A DNA stretch of 10,546 nucleotides, taken from contig CAIXHJ010000292.1 in NCBI GenBank assembly GCA_903919165.1, positions 1 to 10,546 on the forward strand, written 5' to 3'. Positions 1-6,877 of this stretch are shown here, in pieces. The stretch comes from an uncultured Holophagaceae bacterium. GTDB taxonomy: Bacteria; Acidobacteriota; Holophagae; Holophagales; Holophagaceae. Position 1 is the first letter of the stretch, and each line of letters opens with the position of its first letter. A model generated the notes under the pieces. The model was not told where the DNA came from and did no database searches. It worked only from the letters and a program-made list of their open reading frames with translations. The position numbers and the translations under genes are program-made.

Positions 1-146
1 CAGGCACCTTCTTCTGGATCGACCCCAAGGAACAATTGGCCGTGGTGGTCATGTGCCAGGTGCCCGGCCCGATCCGCCCCCATTACCGCAGGCTCCTCAA
101 GGAGATGGTGTCTGTGGCGGTCGTGAATGATCAGGGATCGCTGTGA
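1..146 (+). CDS. C-terminal end of a probable beta-lactamase-family serine hydrolase (partial)
   Basis: The reading frame is open from the left edge (first whole codon at position 3) to a TGA at 144-146, giving the last 47 residues of a protein. The fragment reads GTFFWIDPKEQLAVVVMCQ and then a basic helix-like tail. A glycine-aromatic stretch, then W-x-DP, a hydrophobic strand and a terminal MxQ is what the final beta-hairpin of class C beta-lactamase-like hydrolases and esterases (PF00144 type) looks like. The catalytic SxxK and YxN motifs would lie outside the window, so activity and substrate cannot be judged. The next gene on the same strand starts about 160 bases later, so it need not be co-transcribed. 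The family call rests on a short tail and is only moderately secure; that this is the end of a real gene is more certain. Confidence 0.6.
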   Translation, partial: GTFFWIDPKEQLAVVVMCQVPGPIRPHYRRLLKEMVSVAVVNDQGSL

Positions 147-170
147 ATAGACCTGTGCACTGACGGCCTA

Positions 171-236
171 GCTTCAACTATCCAAACACCTCGTTGCTGA
201 AGCAGGTGGATAACCAGATTAATTTTCCGTATCCAC
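171..236. repeat. Two short inverted repeats in the intergenic region before the lipoprotein gene
   Basis: GCTTCA at 171-176 is repeated inverted as TGAAGC at 198-203, and GTGGATA at 206-212 as TATCCAC at 230-236. Each could form a hairpin, but neither is followed by a T-run, so they do not look like an intrinsic terminator for the hydrolase ending at 146. They could be operator half-sites for the gene at 309, or chance. I found no convincing -35/-10 pair between them and the gene. Confidence 0.3.
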
Positions 237-300
237 TATGATTCCGTGAGGCATCTTGCCTTCGTATTTCGCACTCTGTAGTGAGAGCGGTGATGCTCCC

Positions 301-307
301 GGAAAGG
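301..307 (+). promoter_or_regulatory. Ribosome binding site bearing on the lipoprotein start
   Basis: GGAAAGG lies only one base before the ATG at 309, which is too close for efficient initiation there. The in-frame GTG at 318 (10 bases away) and ATG at 321 (13 bases away) are better placed. Starting there removes three or four residues and still leaves a complete lipoprotein signal peptide. Confidence 0.45.
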
Positions 308-308
308 T

Positions 309-1796
309 ATGGTTCCTGTGATGATGATTGGATTGAGGCGGCTTTCCGTAATTCTCACATTGTCCATGGCCTGCCTCTCCGCTTGCAAGGCAGGTAGGCA
401 AGCGGCCACCCCGCAGACAACCATTAACGCGCCCGAGGGGGGGCAGATCGTTTACGGCGCGGTGGCTGGGGCCACCACCCAACCGGCAGCCATGGCCAAG
501 CTGCTGAGCAGCGTTCAGGCCCAATGTGGCGAGAAGCCGCAGATTGGCCGGGTTTTCCAGTTCCGTGGAACGAATTCTGTCGGAGTGTTCTTTTCGGTGA
601 CAAACCGCCCGCAAGGCAATGTGCGGGTGGCGGGCCTGGTGATTGCCAACGCGACCGGCCCCGGTCAGGTGGAAGCGGCGCTGCTCTCCGACGATGCCTC
701 GCGCTTTGGCAAAACCGTGAACCCCATGCTCAAGCAGTTGTTCGGCGTCTGGCATCCGGATGCCGTGGCGGCCACCGCCAGTTCCGCATCCGGCAAAAAC
801 TCAGCCAGAGGCTCGGTTCCGTCGCTCCATAAGGTCATTCTGCCCGACAGGACGGCCAGCGTCAGCATCCCCGAGGGGTGGCGGGTGGATCCCGTAAGCG
901 GTGGCGGAGGGATGCTCATCCGCGGCTCGCAAGGCGAGGTGGTCATTCTCAACAGTATGTTCCTCGCGCAGGATCCCAATGGGTCAGCCTTCCGCAATGC
1001 ACAGCGGATGGGCATGAAGCCGATGCGGGGGATGATTGTCTATCCCGCCAATGCCGATCTGGTGCAAAACTATGCCCAGATCATTCAACTGCTGGCCCGG
1101 GCCAAGGGCTTCGTGCCAGCCAGCCTGAAGATCGATTACGCCGAGCACGTCTCCCCGCCTCCAGGTTCGTCGTTCCAGGGTGAGCGATGCGCCCTGGCCA
1201 CGGGGCAGATCGATCCCGATGGGAAGGGGATGCAGCACATGTTCAGGGTGCTGTGCGCAAGCTCCCCTGACCAGTTCGGCGATTACCATTTCCTTGACTA
1301 TGTAGCCTATTTTCCCAAGACCGAACCCGGCCTGGCGAACGCGGTAGCGGGCGCCATCTTCTCCAGTTTTTATGTGGACATGGCGCTCGTGGCCCAGCGG
1401 GCCAACGCGGAAGCCGCTCCCCACATCGCGCGATTGAAGCAGGTGGACGCCGCCCAACGGCAGGCAGTACAAGCCAACACCGCCCGGATCGTCGGCAACA
1501 TCAAGCAGATCGGCGCCAACGCCACGGCCCGGATGAAGGCTGTCGAGGCCGCCAACGACGCCCAGCATGCCCAATGGAACGCGGGTCAGGACGCCAATGC
1601 CCGGAACAGTCAGGGCTTCAGTAACTACCTCCTCGATCAGACGGTCGTACAGGACAACAATATGTACGGCAATGGAACCATCGGCCACGGCACGCTCTGG
1701 AACACCACCGCCGATGCGCTAGTGAAAGCCAATCCCAATCGCTTCGAGTACGTGGATAAACCCAATTACTGGCAGGGAACGGATTACCACAAATGA
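309..1796 (+). CDS. Predicted outer-membrane lipoprotein of unknown function, with C-terminal helical region
   Basis: I do not recognise a named family. From the first ATG the product is 495 residues; the true start may be the GTG at 318 or ATG at 321 because of the ribosome-binding-site position. The N-terminus is a lipoprotein signal peptide: a basic GLRR, a hydrophobic run, then a lipobox LSAC with the lipidated cysteine at residue 26. The next residue is Lys, not the Asp of inner-membrane retention, so outer-membrane sorting is likely. Residues 40-355 are a mixed, probably folded domain with many small residues. Residues 357-435 are Ala/Gln/Asn-rich, with regular hydrophobic spacing that suggests a long helix or coiled coil. 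The last 60 residues, rich in Asn, Tyr and Trp and containing a WNTTADAL stretch, look like a conserved terminal block, since similar endings occur in other uncharacterised bacterial secreted proteins (from memory). The gene appears to stand alone. Confidence 0.85.
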   Translation: MVPVMMIGLRRLSVILTLSMACLSACKAGRQAATPQTTINAPEGGQIVYGAVAGATTQPAAMAKLLSSVQAQCGEKPQIGRVFQFRGTNSVGVFFSVTNRPQGNVRVAGLVIANATGPGQVEAALLSDDASRFGKTVNPMLKQLFGVWHPDAVAATASSASGKNSARGSVPSLHKVILPDRTASVSIPEGWRVDPVSGGGGMLIRGSQGEVVILNSMFLAQDPNGSAFRNAQRMGMKPMRGMIVYPANADLVQNYAQIIQLLARAKGFVPASLKIDYAEHVSPPPGSSFQGERCALATGQIDPDGKGMQHMFRVLCASSPDQFGDYHFLDYVAYFPKTEPGLANAVAGAIFSSFYVDMALVAQRANAEAAPHIARLKQVDAAQRQAVQANTARIVGNIKQIGANATARMKAVEAANDAQHAQWNAGQDANARNSQGFSNYLLDQTVVQDNNMYGNGTIGHGTLWNTTADALVKANPNRFEYVDKPNYWQGTDYHK

Positions 1797-2113
1797 ATCA
1801 AGGCTGGACACCCCACCCTCGCCGTACTATTGTGTTTTCCGGCTAGCGTGGCTTCGAGTGCTTCGCCACTTTCGCGACGCTCAGCTTGTTCCGTCCACTA
1901 CCCATACTTTTCCTACGCCTTCAGAAGATTCAGGCATCCATTCTCCCCATACTTCTACCCACATTATTTTTTCGATCCCCGACAATCACAGGCGGACGAC
2001 CAAGATGAGGAACGAACCACATCTACTTTATTAGCTGTAACTTATGATGGTCATCCACAGCCATGAGCGAACACCTGGGAATGCCTCTCAGGGGGACCCT
2101 CTCTCCGCCATGG

Positions 2114-2141
2114 GAAGCCGCTGCCAGGCGGCTTCTTTTTT
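2114..2141 (+). terminator. Intrinsic terminator, + strand
   Basis: A perfect 8-bp stem (GAAGCCGC at 2114-2121 pairing with GCGGCTTC at 2128-2135) with a 6-base loop is followed directly by six T's (2136-2141). There is no T-run on the opposite side, so it works for rightward transcripts only. The nearest rightward gene ends 318 bases upstream, so this is either a distant terminator for the lipoprotein or the end of an unannotated short transcript. Confidence 0.85.
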
Positions 2142-2203
2142 GGCGTCGGACAAGGGGATTCGAAATCACAGAATCGCCGGTAGTCACCCCTCGACTCTAC
2201 TTA

Positions 2204-2233
2204 CAGAAAGCCCGCCTTCCGGCGGGCTTTCTG
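2204..2233 (-). terminator. Strong hairpin at the end of ilvE, probable terminator
   Basis: A perfect 13-bp inverted repeat (CAGAAAGCCCGCC at 2204-2216 and its complement at 2221-2233) encloses a 4-base loop. It begins 20 bases past the ilvE stop on the minus strand. The GC-rich core is followed by TTTCTG on either strand, so the T-run is short and the element could act in both directions. Its position suggests it ends the regulator-ilvE transcript. Confidence 0.7.
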
Positions 2234-2252
2234 CAGCAATGAAGAGCTCCGA

Positions 2253-3365
2253 TTAACCGACGATCTTCTTCATCCAGCCATGGGTGTCCGGCGAAAGGCC
2301 GTGCTGAAGGTTCAGCAGGGTCTCGCGGAGCTTGGCGGCCACGGGGCCGGTCTCGCCGTTGTGGATGGTCCAGTTGCCCTGACGGGATTTCACGTGGCCG
2401 ACAGGCGTGATGACGGCGGCGGTCCCGCAGGCGAAGGCCTCGGTCATGCGGCCTTCCTGGATAGCGGCGCGCCACTCGTCCACACTGAGCTTGCGCTCCT
2501 CTGCGCGGAAGCCCAACTCCCGGGCGAGCTGCAGGAGGCTGTCGCGGGTGATGCCTGGAAGCAGTGTGCCGGTGAGTTCCGGCGTGACGACGACGGTCTC
2601 GCCCTTCTCCTGATAGACGAAGAAGATGTTCATGCCGCCCATCTCTTCGATGAACCTGCGATGCACGGCATCCAGCCAGACCACCTGGTCGCAGCCTTCA
2701 CCCTGGGCCTGGCGCTGAGCTACGAGGCTGGCGGCGTAGTTGCCGGCGCATTTTGCAAAGCCGGTGCCACCGGGCGCGGCACGCACGTAGTCGTCCGAGA
2801 TCCACACGGTCACAGGCTTCACGCCGGCGGGGAAGTAGGCGCCGCTGGGGCTGGCCAGGAGGATGAACAGGTACTCGTTGCTGGGGCGCACACCCAAGGC
2901 GGGTTCCGTGGCGATCATGAGGGGGCGCATGTAGAGACTCTCGCCCACGGCGCCCGGTACCCAGGCCTGGTCCTGCGTGATCAGGGCCTTGGCAGCGCCA
3001 AGGAAGATCGCTTCAGGCAGCTCGGGCATGGCGAGCCGTGCGGCCGATGTATTGAAGCGCCGCGCGTTGGCTTCGGGGCGGAAGCAGGCGATGCCGCCAC
3101 CGGGCTGCTTGTAGGCCTTGAAGCCTTCGAAGATGGCCTGTCCATAGTGCAGCACCGAGGCCGCCGGATCCATCTCGATAGGCGCGTAGGCCCTCAGAAC
3201 ACCCTTGCCCCAGCCCTGGCCTTCCTTGTAGTGGACCACGACCATGTGGTCCGTGAAGATCCGGCCGAAGCCAGGGTTCGTCATGCGCTTCGCCCGCTCT
3301 TCAGGGCTGGCGGCGTGGGCCGAGGGGCGGATCTCGATCGTGGCATCGTTCGTGGTGAGACTCAC
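2253..3365 (-). CDS. ilvE: Branched-chain amino acid aminotransferase
   Basis: A 370-residue class IV PLP aminotransferase of the branched-chain (BCAT, longer type II) group, catalysing reversible transamination of Val, Leu and Ile with 2-oxoglutarate in the cytoplasm. Visible landmarks: the PLP-lysine K205 in GFAKCAGNYAAS; the family signature starting at E241 (EMGGMNIFFV) and continuing through TGTLLPGITRD (265-275); the phosphate-binding TEAFACGTAAVITPV block (308-322); and the substrate-side AIFEGFKAY near 78-85. Length is normal and the ends are complete. The start is a GTG at 3363-3365 backed by AAGGAG five bases upstream. It lies 30 bases after the stop of a MocR-type regulator on the same strand, so the two are probably co-transcribed. 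The hairpin at 2204-2233 follows it. Branched-chain specificity is a family-level assignment; the fold and reaction class are secure. Confidence 0.95.
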   Translation of the reverse strand: MSLTTNDATIEIRPSAHAASPEERAKRMTNPGFGRIFTDHMVVVHYKEGQGWGKGVLRAYAPIEMDPAASVLHYGQAIFEGFKAYKQPGGGIACFRPEANARRFNTSAARLAMPELPEAIFLGAAKALITQDQAWVPGAVGESLYMRPLMIATEPALGVRPSNEYLFILLASPSGAYFPAGVKPVTVWISDDYVRAAPGGTGFAKCAGNYAASLVAQRQAQGEGCDQVVWLDAVHRRFIEEMGGMNIFFVYQEKGETVVVTPELTGTLLPGITRDSLLQLARELGFRAEERKLSVDEWRAAIQEGRMTEAFACGTAAVITPVGHVKSRQGNWTIHNGETGPVAAKLRETLLNLQHGLSPDTHGWMKKIVG

Positions 3366-3370
3366 GGCAG

Positions 3371-3376
3371 CTCCTT
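3371..3376 (-). promoter_or_regulatory. Ribosome binding site fixing the GTG start of ilvE
   Basis: AAGGAG on the minus strand lies five bases before the GTG at 3363-3365. The good match and spacing support the non-ATG start. Confidence 0.7.
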
Positions 3377-3395
3377 GCTGAATAGGGTGACCGGA

Positions 3396-4895
3396 TCAGA
3401 CCCGATGGACCAGATGGCCGAGCCGCGCGATGGCGTCCCGGGTGGTCGCGGGGTCGTGGGTGGAGAAGTTCAGGCGGAGACAGTTGGTACCCCGTCCATC
3501 GGCGAAGAAGAGCGGTCCCGGTGCAAAGCCGAGGCCATGCTGAAGGGCGTCGCGATGCAGGTCCAATGCCGAGAAGTCCTCGGGCATCACCACCCAGAGG
3601 TGCATGCCGCCCTTGGGTTCTGATACCTGGGTGCCCGGCGGGAAATGCTCTCCCAACGCCTCGACCATGGCGTCGCGGCGTTCCTTGAGGGCGCGGCGAA
3701 GCCGGGCCAGGTGGCGGCGGAAGCCGCCGTTGTCGAGAAACCCAGCCACCACGGCCTGCATGAGGGGCGGCTGGGCGATGGTCTGCACTTCCTGGATGGG
3801 TGCCATGCGGCGCAAGAGATCGTGTTTCGCGATGAGGTAGCCCAGGCGGAGGCCAGCCGCCAGGGACTTGGAGAAGCTGCCCAGGTGGATGACGTGGTCC
3901 GCGCCGTCGAGCCGCCGAAAGGGGGGCAGCGAGTTGCCGGAGAAGCGCAGATCGCCGTAGGCCGAATCGGTCACCAGGATCACCCCGTGAGCCCTCGTCA
4001 GCGCCAGGACCCGCTCTCGGCGTGCCTTGGACTGGGTCATGCCCGTGGGGTTGTGGAAACTGGGCACGGTGAAGAGCAGTTTCGCTTCGCTGCGCTGAAG
4101 GGCCGAGGCCAGGCGATCAGGATCCAGGCCCTGCCGGTCCACCGGCACGGGCACCGGCTCCCGGCCCAGGGCGCGGATGAGGGCCAGGATGCCCACATAG
4201 CAGGGGCTTTCCACCAACACCCGATCGCCGGGCACCGTGAAGGATTCCAGGGACAAAGCCAGACCTGACTGGGCGCCGGGCAGGGCGCGGATGCCCCAAC
4301 CCTCGTCGATGGGTTCGCCTTCCGTGGCCAGCCAGCGGCCGACGGCTTCCAGGTAGGGCGCGAAGCCTGCAGGCGGGGAATAGACCCAGGCTTCGGACCT
4401 GAGATCCTTCAGGACCTGGGCCGTGAGTCTTCGCAGCTGCTCACCTGGTACCAGGTCCGATGGGATGAACCCGGCGGAAAAGCTCACCAGGTGGCGGTCC
4501 TGGACCCGCTCCAGGGTCTCGCCCAGCCAGGAACCCAGTTCGCCATCGTGGACCAGCAGGGGCGACCCCTCGAAAGGGAACTCACTGGTGGCCCGCAGGC
4601 CTGGGGCCTCCGGCAACCGCGGCGCCACGAAGCTGCCCCGACCCTGCACCGTCTGGATCCACCCCGTGCGTTTCAGGCCCGCGATGGCCTTCAACACGGT
4701 GAGGCGATGCACACCCCAGCGCTGGGCCAGCTCCGGTACGGCGGGCAACCGGGATCCCGGGCGCCATTCGCCCTGCTGGATCAGTCCTCGGAGCCGCCGC
4801 TGCAATTGCAGGTAGAGGGGGCTGGACGCGCCAGAGTCGAGGGTGGGATCGAGAACCATCCCCAACAGGATCGATCCAATTGCCTCCCGGATCAA
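3396..4895 (-). CDS. MocR-subfamily transcriptional regulator (GntR-type helix-turn-helix fused to aminotransferase-fold domain)
   Basis: The longest frame is 499 residues from a TTG at 4895, which has no ribosome binding site; the ATG at 4857-4859 (487 residues) is a better start. Residues 25-92 are a GntR winged helix: SPLYLQLQRRLRGLIQQGEW, then SRLPAVPELAQRWGVHRLTV and GWIQTVQGRGSFV. The rest is a fold-type I aminotransferase domain with intact PLP-binding residues: NPTG at 282-285, D310 and Y313 in TDSAYGD, the Schiff-base lysine K343 in SFSKSL, R350, and a carboxylate-binding Arg at R474. Known MocR proteins such as PdxR and GabR bind PLP or PLP-amino acid adducts and switch neighbouring amino-acid or vitamin B6 genes. 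Here the neighbour 30 bases downstream is ilvE, so control of branched-chain amino acid metabolism, and of its own operon, is a reasonable inference. A stand-alone aminotransferase role is less likely because the DNA-binding domain is complete. Confidence 0.92.
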   Translation of the reverse strand: MIREAIGSILLGMVLDPTLDSGASSPLYLQLQRRLRGLIQQGEWRPGSRLPAVPELAQRWGVHRLTVLKAIAGLKRTGWIQTVQGRGSFVAPRLPEAPGLRATSEFPFEGSPLLVHDGELGSWLGETLERVQDRHLVSFSAGFIPSDLVPGEQLRRLTAQVLKDLRSEAWVYSPPAGFAPYLEAVGRWLATEGEPIDEGWGIRALPGAQSGLALSLESFTVPGDRVLVESPCYVGILALIRALGREPVPVPVDRQGLDPDRLASALQRSEAKLLFTVPSFHNPTGMTQSKARRERVLALTRAHGVILVTDSAYGDLRFSGNSLPPFRRLDGADHVIHLGSFSKSLAAGLRLGYLIAKHDLLRRMAPIQEVQTIAQPPLMQAVVAGFLDNGGFRRHLARLRRALKERRDAMVEALGEHFPPGTQVSEPKGGMHLWVVMPEDFSALDLHRDALQHGLGFAPGPLFFADGRGTNCLRLNFSTHDPATTRDAIARLGHLVHRV

Positions 4896-5039
4896 AGAAA
4901 CGAAACGGAATTCACAGCCTGGAACAGACCGTCTCGGCCCACAGGGTTAGTTCTAGGAATTTCTCAGACCACCATAGACTGCTTTTCGGCTTCAACCGCG
5001 CTCCGTTTCGACCATCCATATTGAGGTACCGGAGGATCC
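4896..5039. promoter_or_regulatory. Divergent intergenic region with candidate MocR operator repeats
   Basis: This 144-base region must hold the promoters for the leftward regulator-ilvE unit and the rightward lipoprotein. CAGACC occurs twice in the same orientation (4925-4930 and 4965-4970), 40 bases apart, the first forming part of a perfect AGAC-C-GTCT palindrome at 4926-4934. GabR-type and PdxR-type regulators are known to use direct repeats, so these are candidate operators, but the match is short. I could not pick out a good -35/-10 pair for either gene. Confidence 0.35.
5031..5035 (+). promoter_or_regulatory. Ribosome binding site of the DUF4136 lipoprotein
   Basis: GGAGG four bases before the ATG at 5040, supporting that start. 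Confidence 0.7.
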
Positions 5040-5579
5040 ATGCGTGCCCTGCCCCTTTCTGTCGCCCTGCTGTCCCTGGCCCTGCTCACAGCCTGCCGCA
5101 GCTACTCCGTGAATTACGACTACGACGTGACGGCCTCCTATGGCCGCTACCGTACCTTCGACTACTACACCTCGAAGAAAGGCACGGGCGGCACCACCAC
5201 CCTCATGGACAAGCGGGTGCGGGCGGCCGTGGAAAAGGAGTTGCAGGCCAAGGGCTTCGCCATGGAGACCAAGGGCGACCCCGATTTCCTAGTCACCTAC
5301 TACCCCATCGTGCAGAACCGGAAGGTCAGGACCAATGCCCGGATGGGCATGGGCTGGGGCTACCGGCCCTTCTACGGCGGCGTGAGTACCACCACCAGCC
5401 AGGTGCGGAATTACAAGGAAGGCTCCATCGTCATCGAGATCGTGGACTTCAAGACCAACCAGCTGATCTGGCAGGGCGCCGCCGAAGGAGCCCTCACCGG
5501 CCTGAACAACCCCGAGGACGCCGACGAGGTGGTGCCCAAGGCTGTCCGGGACATCCTGGCCAAGTTCCCGCCGAAGTAG
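5040..5579 (+). CDS. DUF4136-type lipoprotein
   Basis: A 179-residue protein with a clear lipoprotein signal peptide: MRALPLSVALLSLALLTAC, lipidated cysteine at residue 19 and Arg next to it, pointing to the outer membrane. The mature part matches the DUF4136 pattern: an N-terminal strand with YDYDVTASYGRYRTFDYY, a helix of about residues 56-72 ending in QAKGF, then GDPDFLVTYYP at 79-89, a Gly/Tyr-rich loop near 102-114, the strand pair GSIVIEIVDFKTNQLIWQG at 128-146, and a closing helix ending in KFPPK. Function in this family is not established; members are common envelope lipoproteins in Bacteroidetes, proteobacteria and acidobacteria. It diverges from the MocR regulator and converges on the isochorismatase-fold gene, whose stop is only 34 bases away, with no terminator visible between them. 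It may share regulation with the MocR unit through the common intergenic region. Confidence 0.9.
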   Translation: MRALPLSVALLSLALLTACRSYSVNYDYDVTASYGRYRTFDYYTSKKGTGGTTTLMDKRVRAAVEKELQAKGFAMETKGDPDFLVTYYPIVQNRKVRTNARMGMGWGYRPFYGGVSTTTSQVRNYKEGSIVIEIVDFKTNQLIWQGAAEGALTGLNNPEDADEVVPKAVRDILAKFPPK

Positions 5580-5613
5580 CCCCCGACTCCACTTCCCCCC
5601 ATAACCGGCCAAG

Positions 5614-6237
5614 TTAGATCGCTGCGCGGATCGCTTCCATGTCCGTGACGATGGCGGCCTTGGCTAGGCTCAATAGGGAGCGCTCGTGGGCGGCCTGATC
5701 CATGGACGAGACGCCGTCGCTGACCACCACCGGAAAGAAGCCGCGGGCGGCCGCGTCGCGGGCCGAGGTCTCGATGCCCGTTTCGGTGGCGATGCCGGTG
5801 AAGACCAGTGTCTGCACCCCGCGCAGTCGCATGAGCGTCTCGAAACGGGTGCCCAGAAAGATATTAGGCGAACTCTTCTCCAGCACCAGGTCGCCGGGCT
5901 GGGGCGCCACTTCGGCCGGGACGGCGTACTCGGGCGTGCCCGGGACCAGGAAGGGTTTCAGCTGGCCTGGATCACTGATGCCCATCCGCCGCATCATCGC
6001 GTAGGTATTCCAGGCGCCTTGGTAGGCCAGGGGCAGAGGTTTGATCAGGGTGTAGGTCACGGGCAGCTTGCGGCGCAACTCGGCCACGAAGGGCGCCAGG
6101 CGCGGCAGGTAGTCCTGCCTGTCGAAAATGCGGCTGGTCAGCGCAACCTGCACGTCCCAGACCACCAGGCAGCTGTGCCTGGGGTCCACGATTTCGGCCA
6201 GGGTTTCAGGGATGGACATGGCGTGGAAGGTCTTCAT
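5614..6237 (-). CDS. Isochorismatase-fold cysteine hydrolase homologue lacking the catalytic cysteine
   Basis: I chose the ATG at 6235-6237 (207 residues), preceded by AGGTG six bases away. A longer frame up to 6342 adds 35 residues with no family similarity. The fold is recognisable from LVVWDVQ (D28, the general base position), LVLEKSSPNIFLGT (K121) and VFTGIATETGIETSARDAAARGF. In most members the last motif carries the nucleophilic cysteine (TxxCVxxTA); here that position is Gly154. Asp and Lys of the triad are kept. The same Cys-to-Gly change is known in true isochorismatases such as PhzD and EntB, which cleave a vinyl ether without a covalent intermediate, so the protein may still be an enzyme, but not a cysteine amidase. 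No siderophore or phenazine genes are nearby to support isochorismate as substrate. It reads leftward after the rhodanese gene with a 126-base gap. Confidence 0.88.
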   Translation of the reverse strand: MKTFHAMSIPETLAEIVDPRHSCLVVWDVQVALTSRIFDRQDYLPRLAPFVAELRRKLPVTYTLIKPLPLAYQGAWNTYAMMRRMGISDPGQLKPFLVPGTPEYAVPAEVAPQPGDLVLEKSSPNIFLGTRFETLMRLRGVQTLVFTGIATETGIETSARDAAARGFFPVVVSDGVSSMDQAAHERSLLSLAKAAIVTDMEAIRAAI

Positions 6238-6328
6238 GGCGGCACCTGATCGACGGAAATGAAGAGGCCCGATTCTGCCCCAGCGGGGTCGGAACGCCAA
6301 GACCTGCATCTTGGAACCTTCTGGAATT

Positions 6329-6358
6329 CCCGCGGGCCGCACTGGACCAGGCCGCGGG
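6329..6358. repeat. GC-rich hairpin between the rhodanese and isochorismatase-fold genes
   Basis: CCCGCGG at 6329-6335 pairs with CCGCGGG at 6352-6358 across a 16-base loop, starting six bases after the rhodanese stop on the minus strand. It is not followed by a T-run, so it is a poor intrinsic terminator. It might reduce read-through or stabilise the upstream message. Confidence 0.35.
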
Positions 6359-6363
6359 CACCA

Positions 6364-6765
6364 TCACGCCTTGTGCTTGCTCTCTTTGATCCCTGTCGGG
6401 GCACCTGCCGCCTTCCAGGCGCTGAAACCGCCTTCGATGTGCGCCACCTGCGGCAGCCCCATGTTTTGTACGGTCTTGGTGGCCAGGGCGCTGCGCCAGC
6501 CGGCGGCACAGAAGAAGATGAATTCCTTCGCCTCGCCGAACACCGGCTTGAAATACGGTGAATCGGGATCCACCCAAAACTCAAGCATCCCGCGAGGGGC
6601 CGACAACGCACCAGGAATGATCCCCTCGCGTTCCAACTCGCGGACATCGCGCACATCGACGAACAGCACATTCGGATCGCCGAATTTTGCTTGCGCTTCT
6701 GCAACGGTATAGGTCTTCACCTCAGCCATCGCTTCATCGACCAGCGTTCGATAGCCTTTTTTCAT
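6364..6765 (-). CDS. Single-domain rhodanese-like protein
   Basis: A 133-residue cytoplasmic protein with one rhodanese domain. Family features: VLFVDVRDVRELEREGIIPGA (33-53) with the conserved DVR and IPGA, the active-site loop FFCAAGWRS with Cys86 in a CxxGxR pattern, and the closing EGGFSAWKAAGAP (111-123). The intact cysteine and Arg91 mean it can probably carry a persulfide, moving sulfur between donor and acceptor, although the physiological partners of such small rhodaneses are usually unknown. The stretch SAPRGMLEFWVDPDSP between the two conserved halves is typical of a common single-domain subgroup. The start is ATG at 6763-6765 with only a weak GGGA seven bases upstream. It lies 112 bases downstream of the transporter gene on the same strand; whether they share a transcript is unclear. 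Alternatives such as a phosphatase are unlikely because the active-site loop is of rhodanese length. Confidence 0.92.
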   Translation of the reverse strand: MKKGYRTLVDEAMAEVKTYTVAEAQAKFGDPNVLFVDVRDVRELEREGIIPGALSAPRGMLEFWVDPDSPYFKPVFGEAKEFIFFCAAGWRSALATKTVQNMGLPQVAHIEGGFSAWKAAGAPTGIKESKHKA

Positions 6766-6877
6766 GGCGTTCCCGTGGATGAGACCTTCGGAGGCCCCAT
6801 TTTGAGCAGAGCCGACCGAAGAAAACCAGCGAAAAGAGGCAGCGTTCCTCGGGAGGGAACATGAGAGTTCACTTCTT

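Larger units (their letters stand above)
1797..2252. other. 456-base region with no established gene, holding two hairpins
   Basis: No gene is convincing here. The frame continuing in phase after the lipoprotein stop stays open until the TGA at 2064-2066, with a TTG at 1830 as its first possible start. It encodes a hydrophobic stretch and then a Tyr/Phe/Pro/His-rich segment, but no ribosome binding site or normal start codon supports it, and its codons lack the GC-rich third positions of the neighbours. Positions 1900-2040 are visibly more AT-rich and pyrimidine-rich on this strand. The two hairpins at 2114-2141 and 2204-2233 are listed separately. Confidence 0.5.

Noticed and set aside
984..1688. 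234-residue minus-strand open frame inside the lipoprotein gene
   Set aside because: It lies entirely opposite the lipoprotein, which has a signal peptide and plausible domain structure; the antisense product shows no recognisable motif.
2280..3623. Long + strand open frame opposite ilvE and the end of the regulator gene
   Set aside because: It is antisense to two strongly supported enzymes, has low-complexity Gly/Ala/His/Asp content typical of the shadow of a GC-rich gene, and shows no domain.
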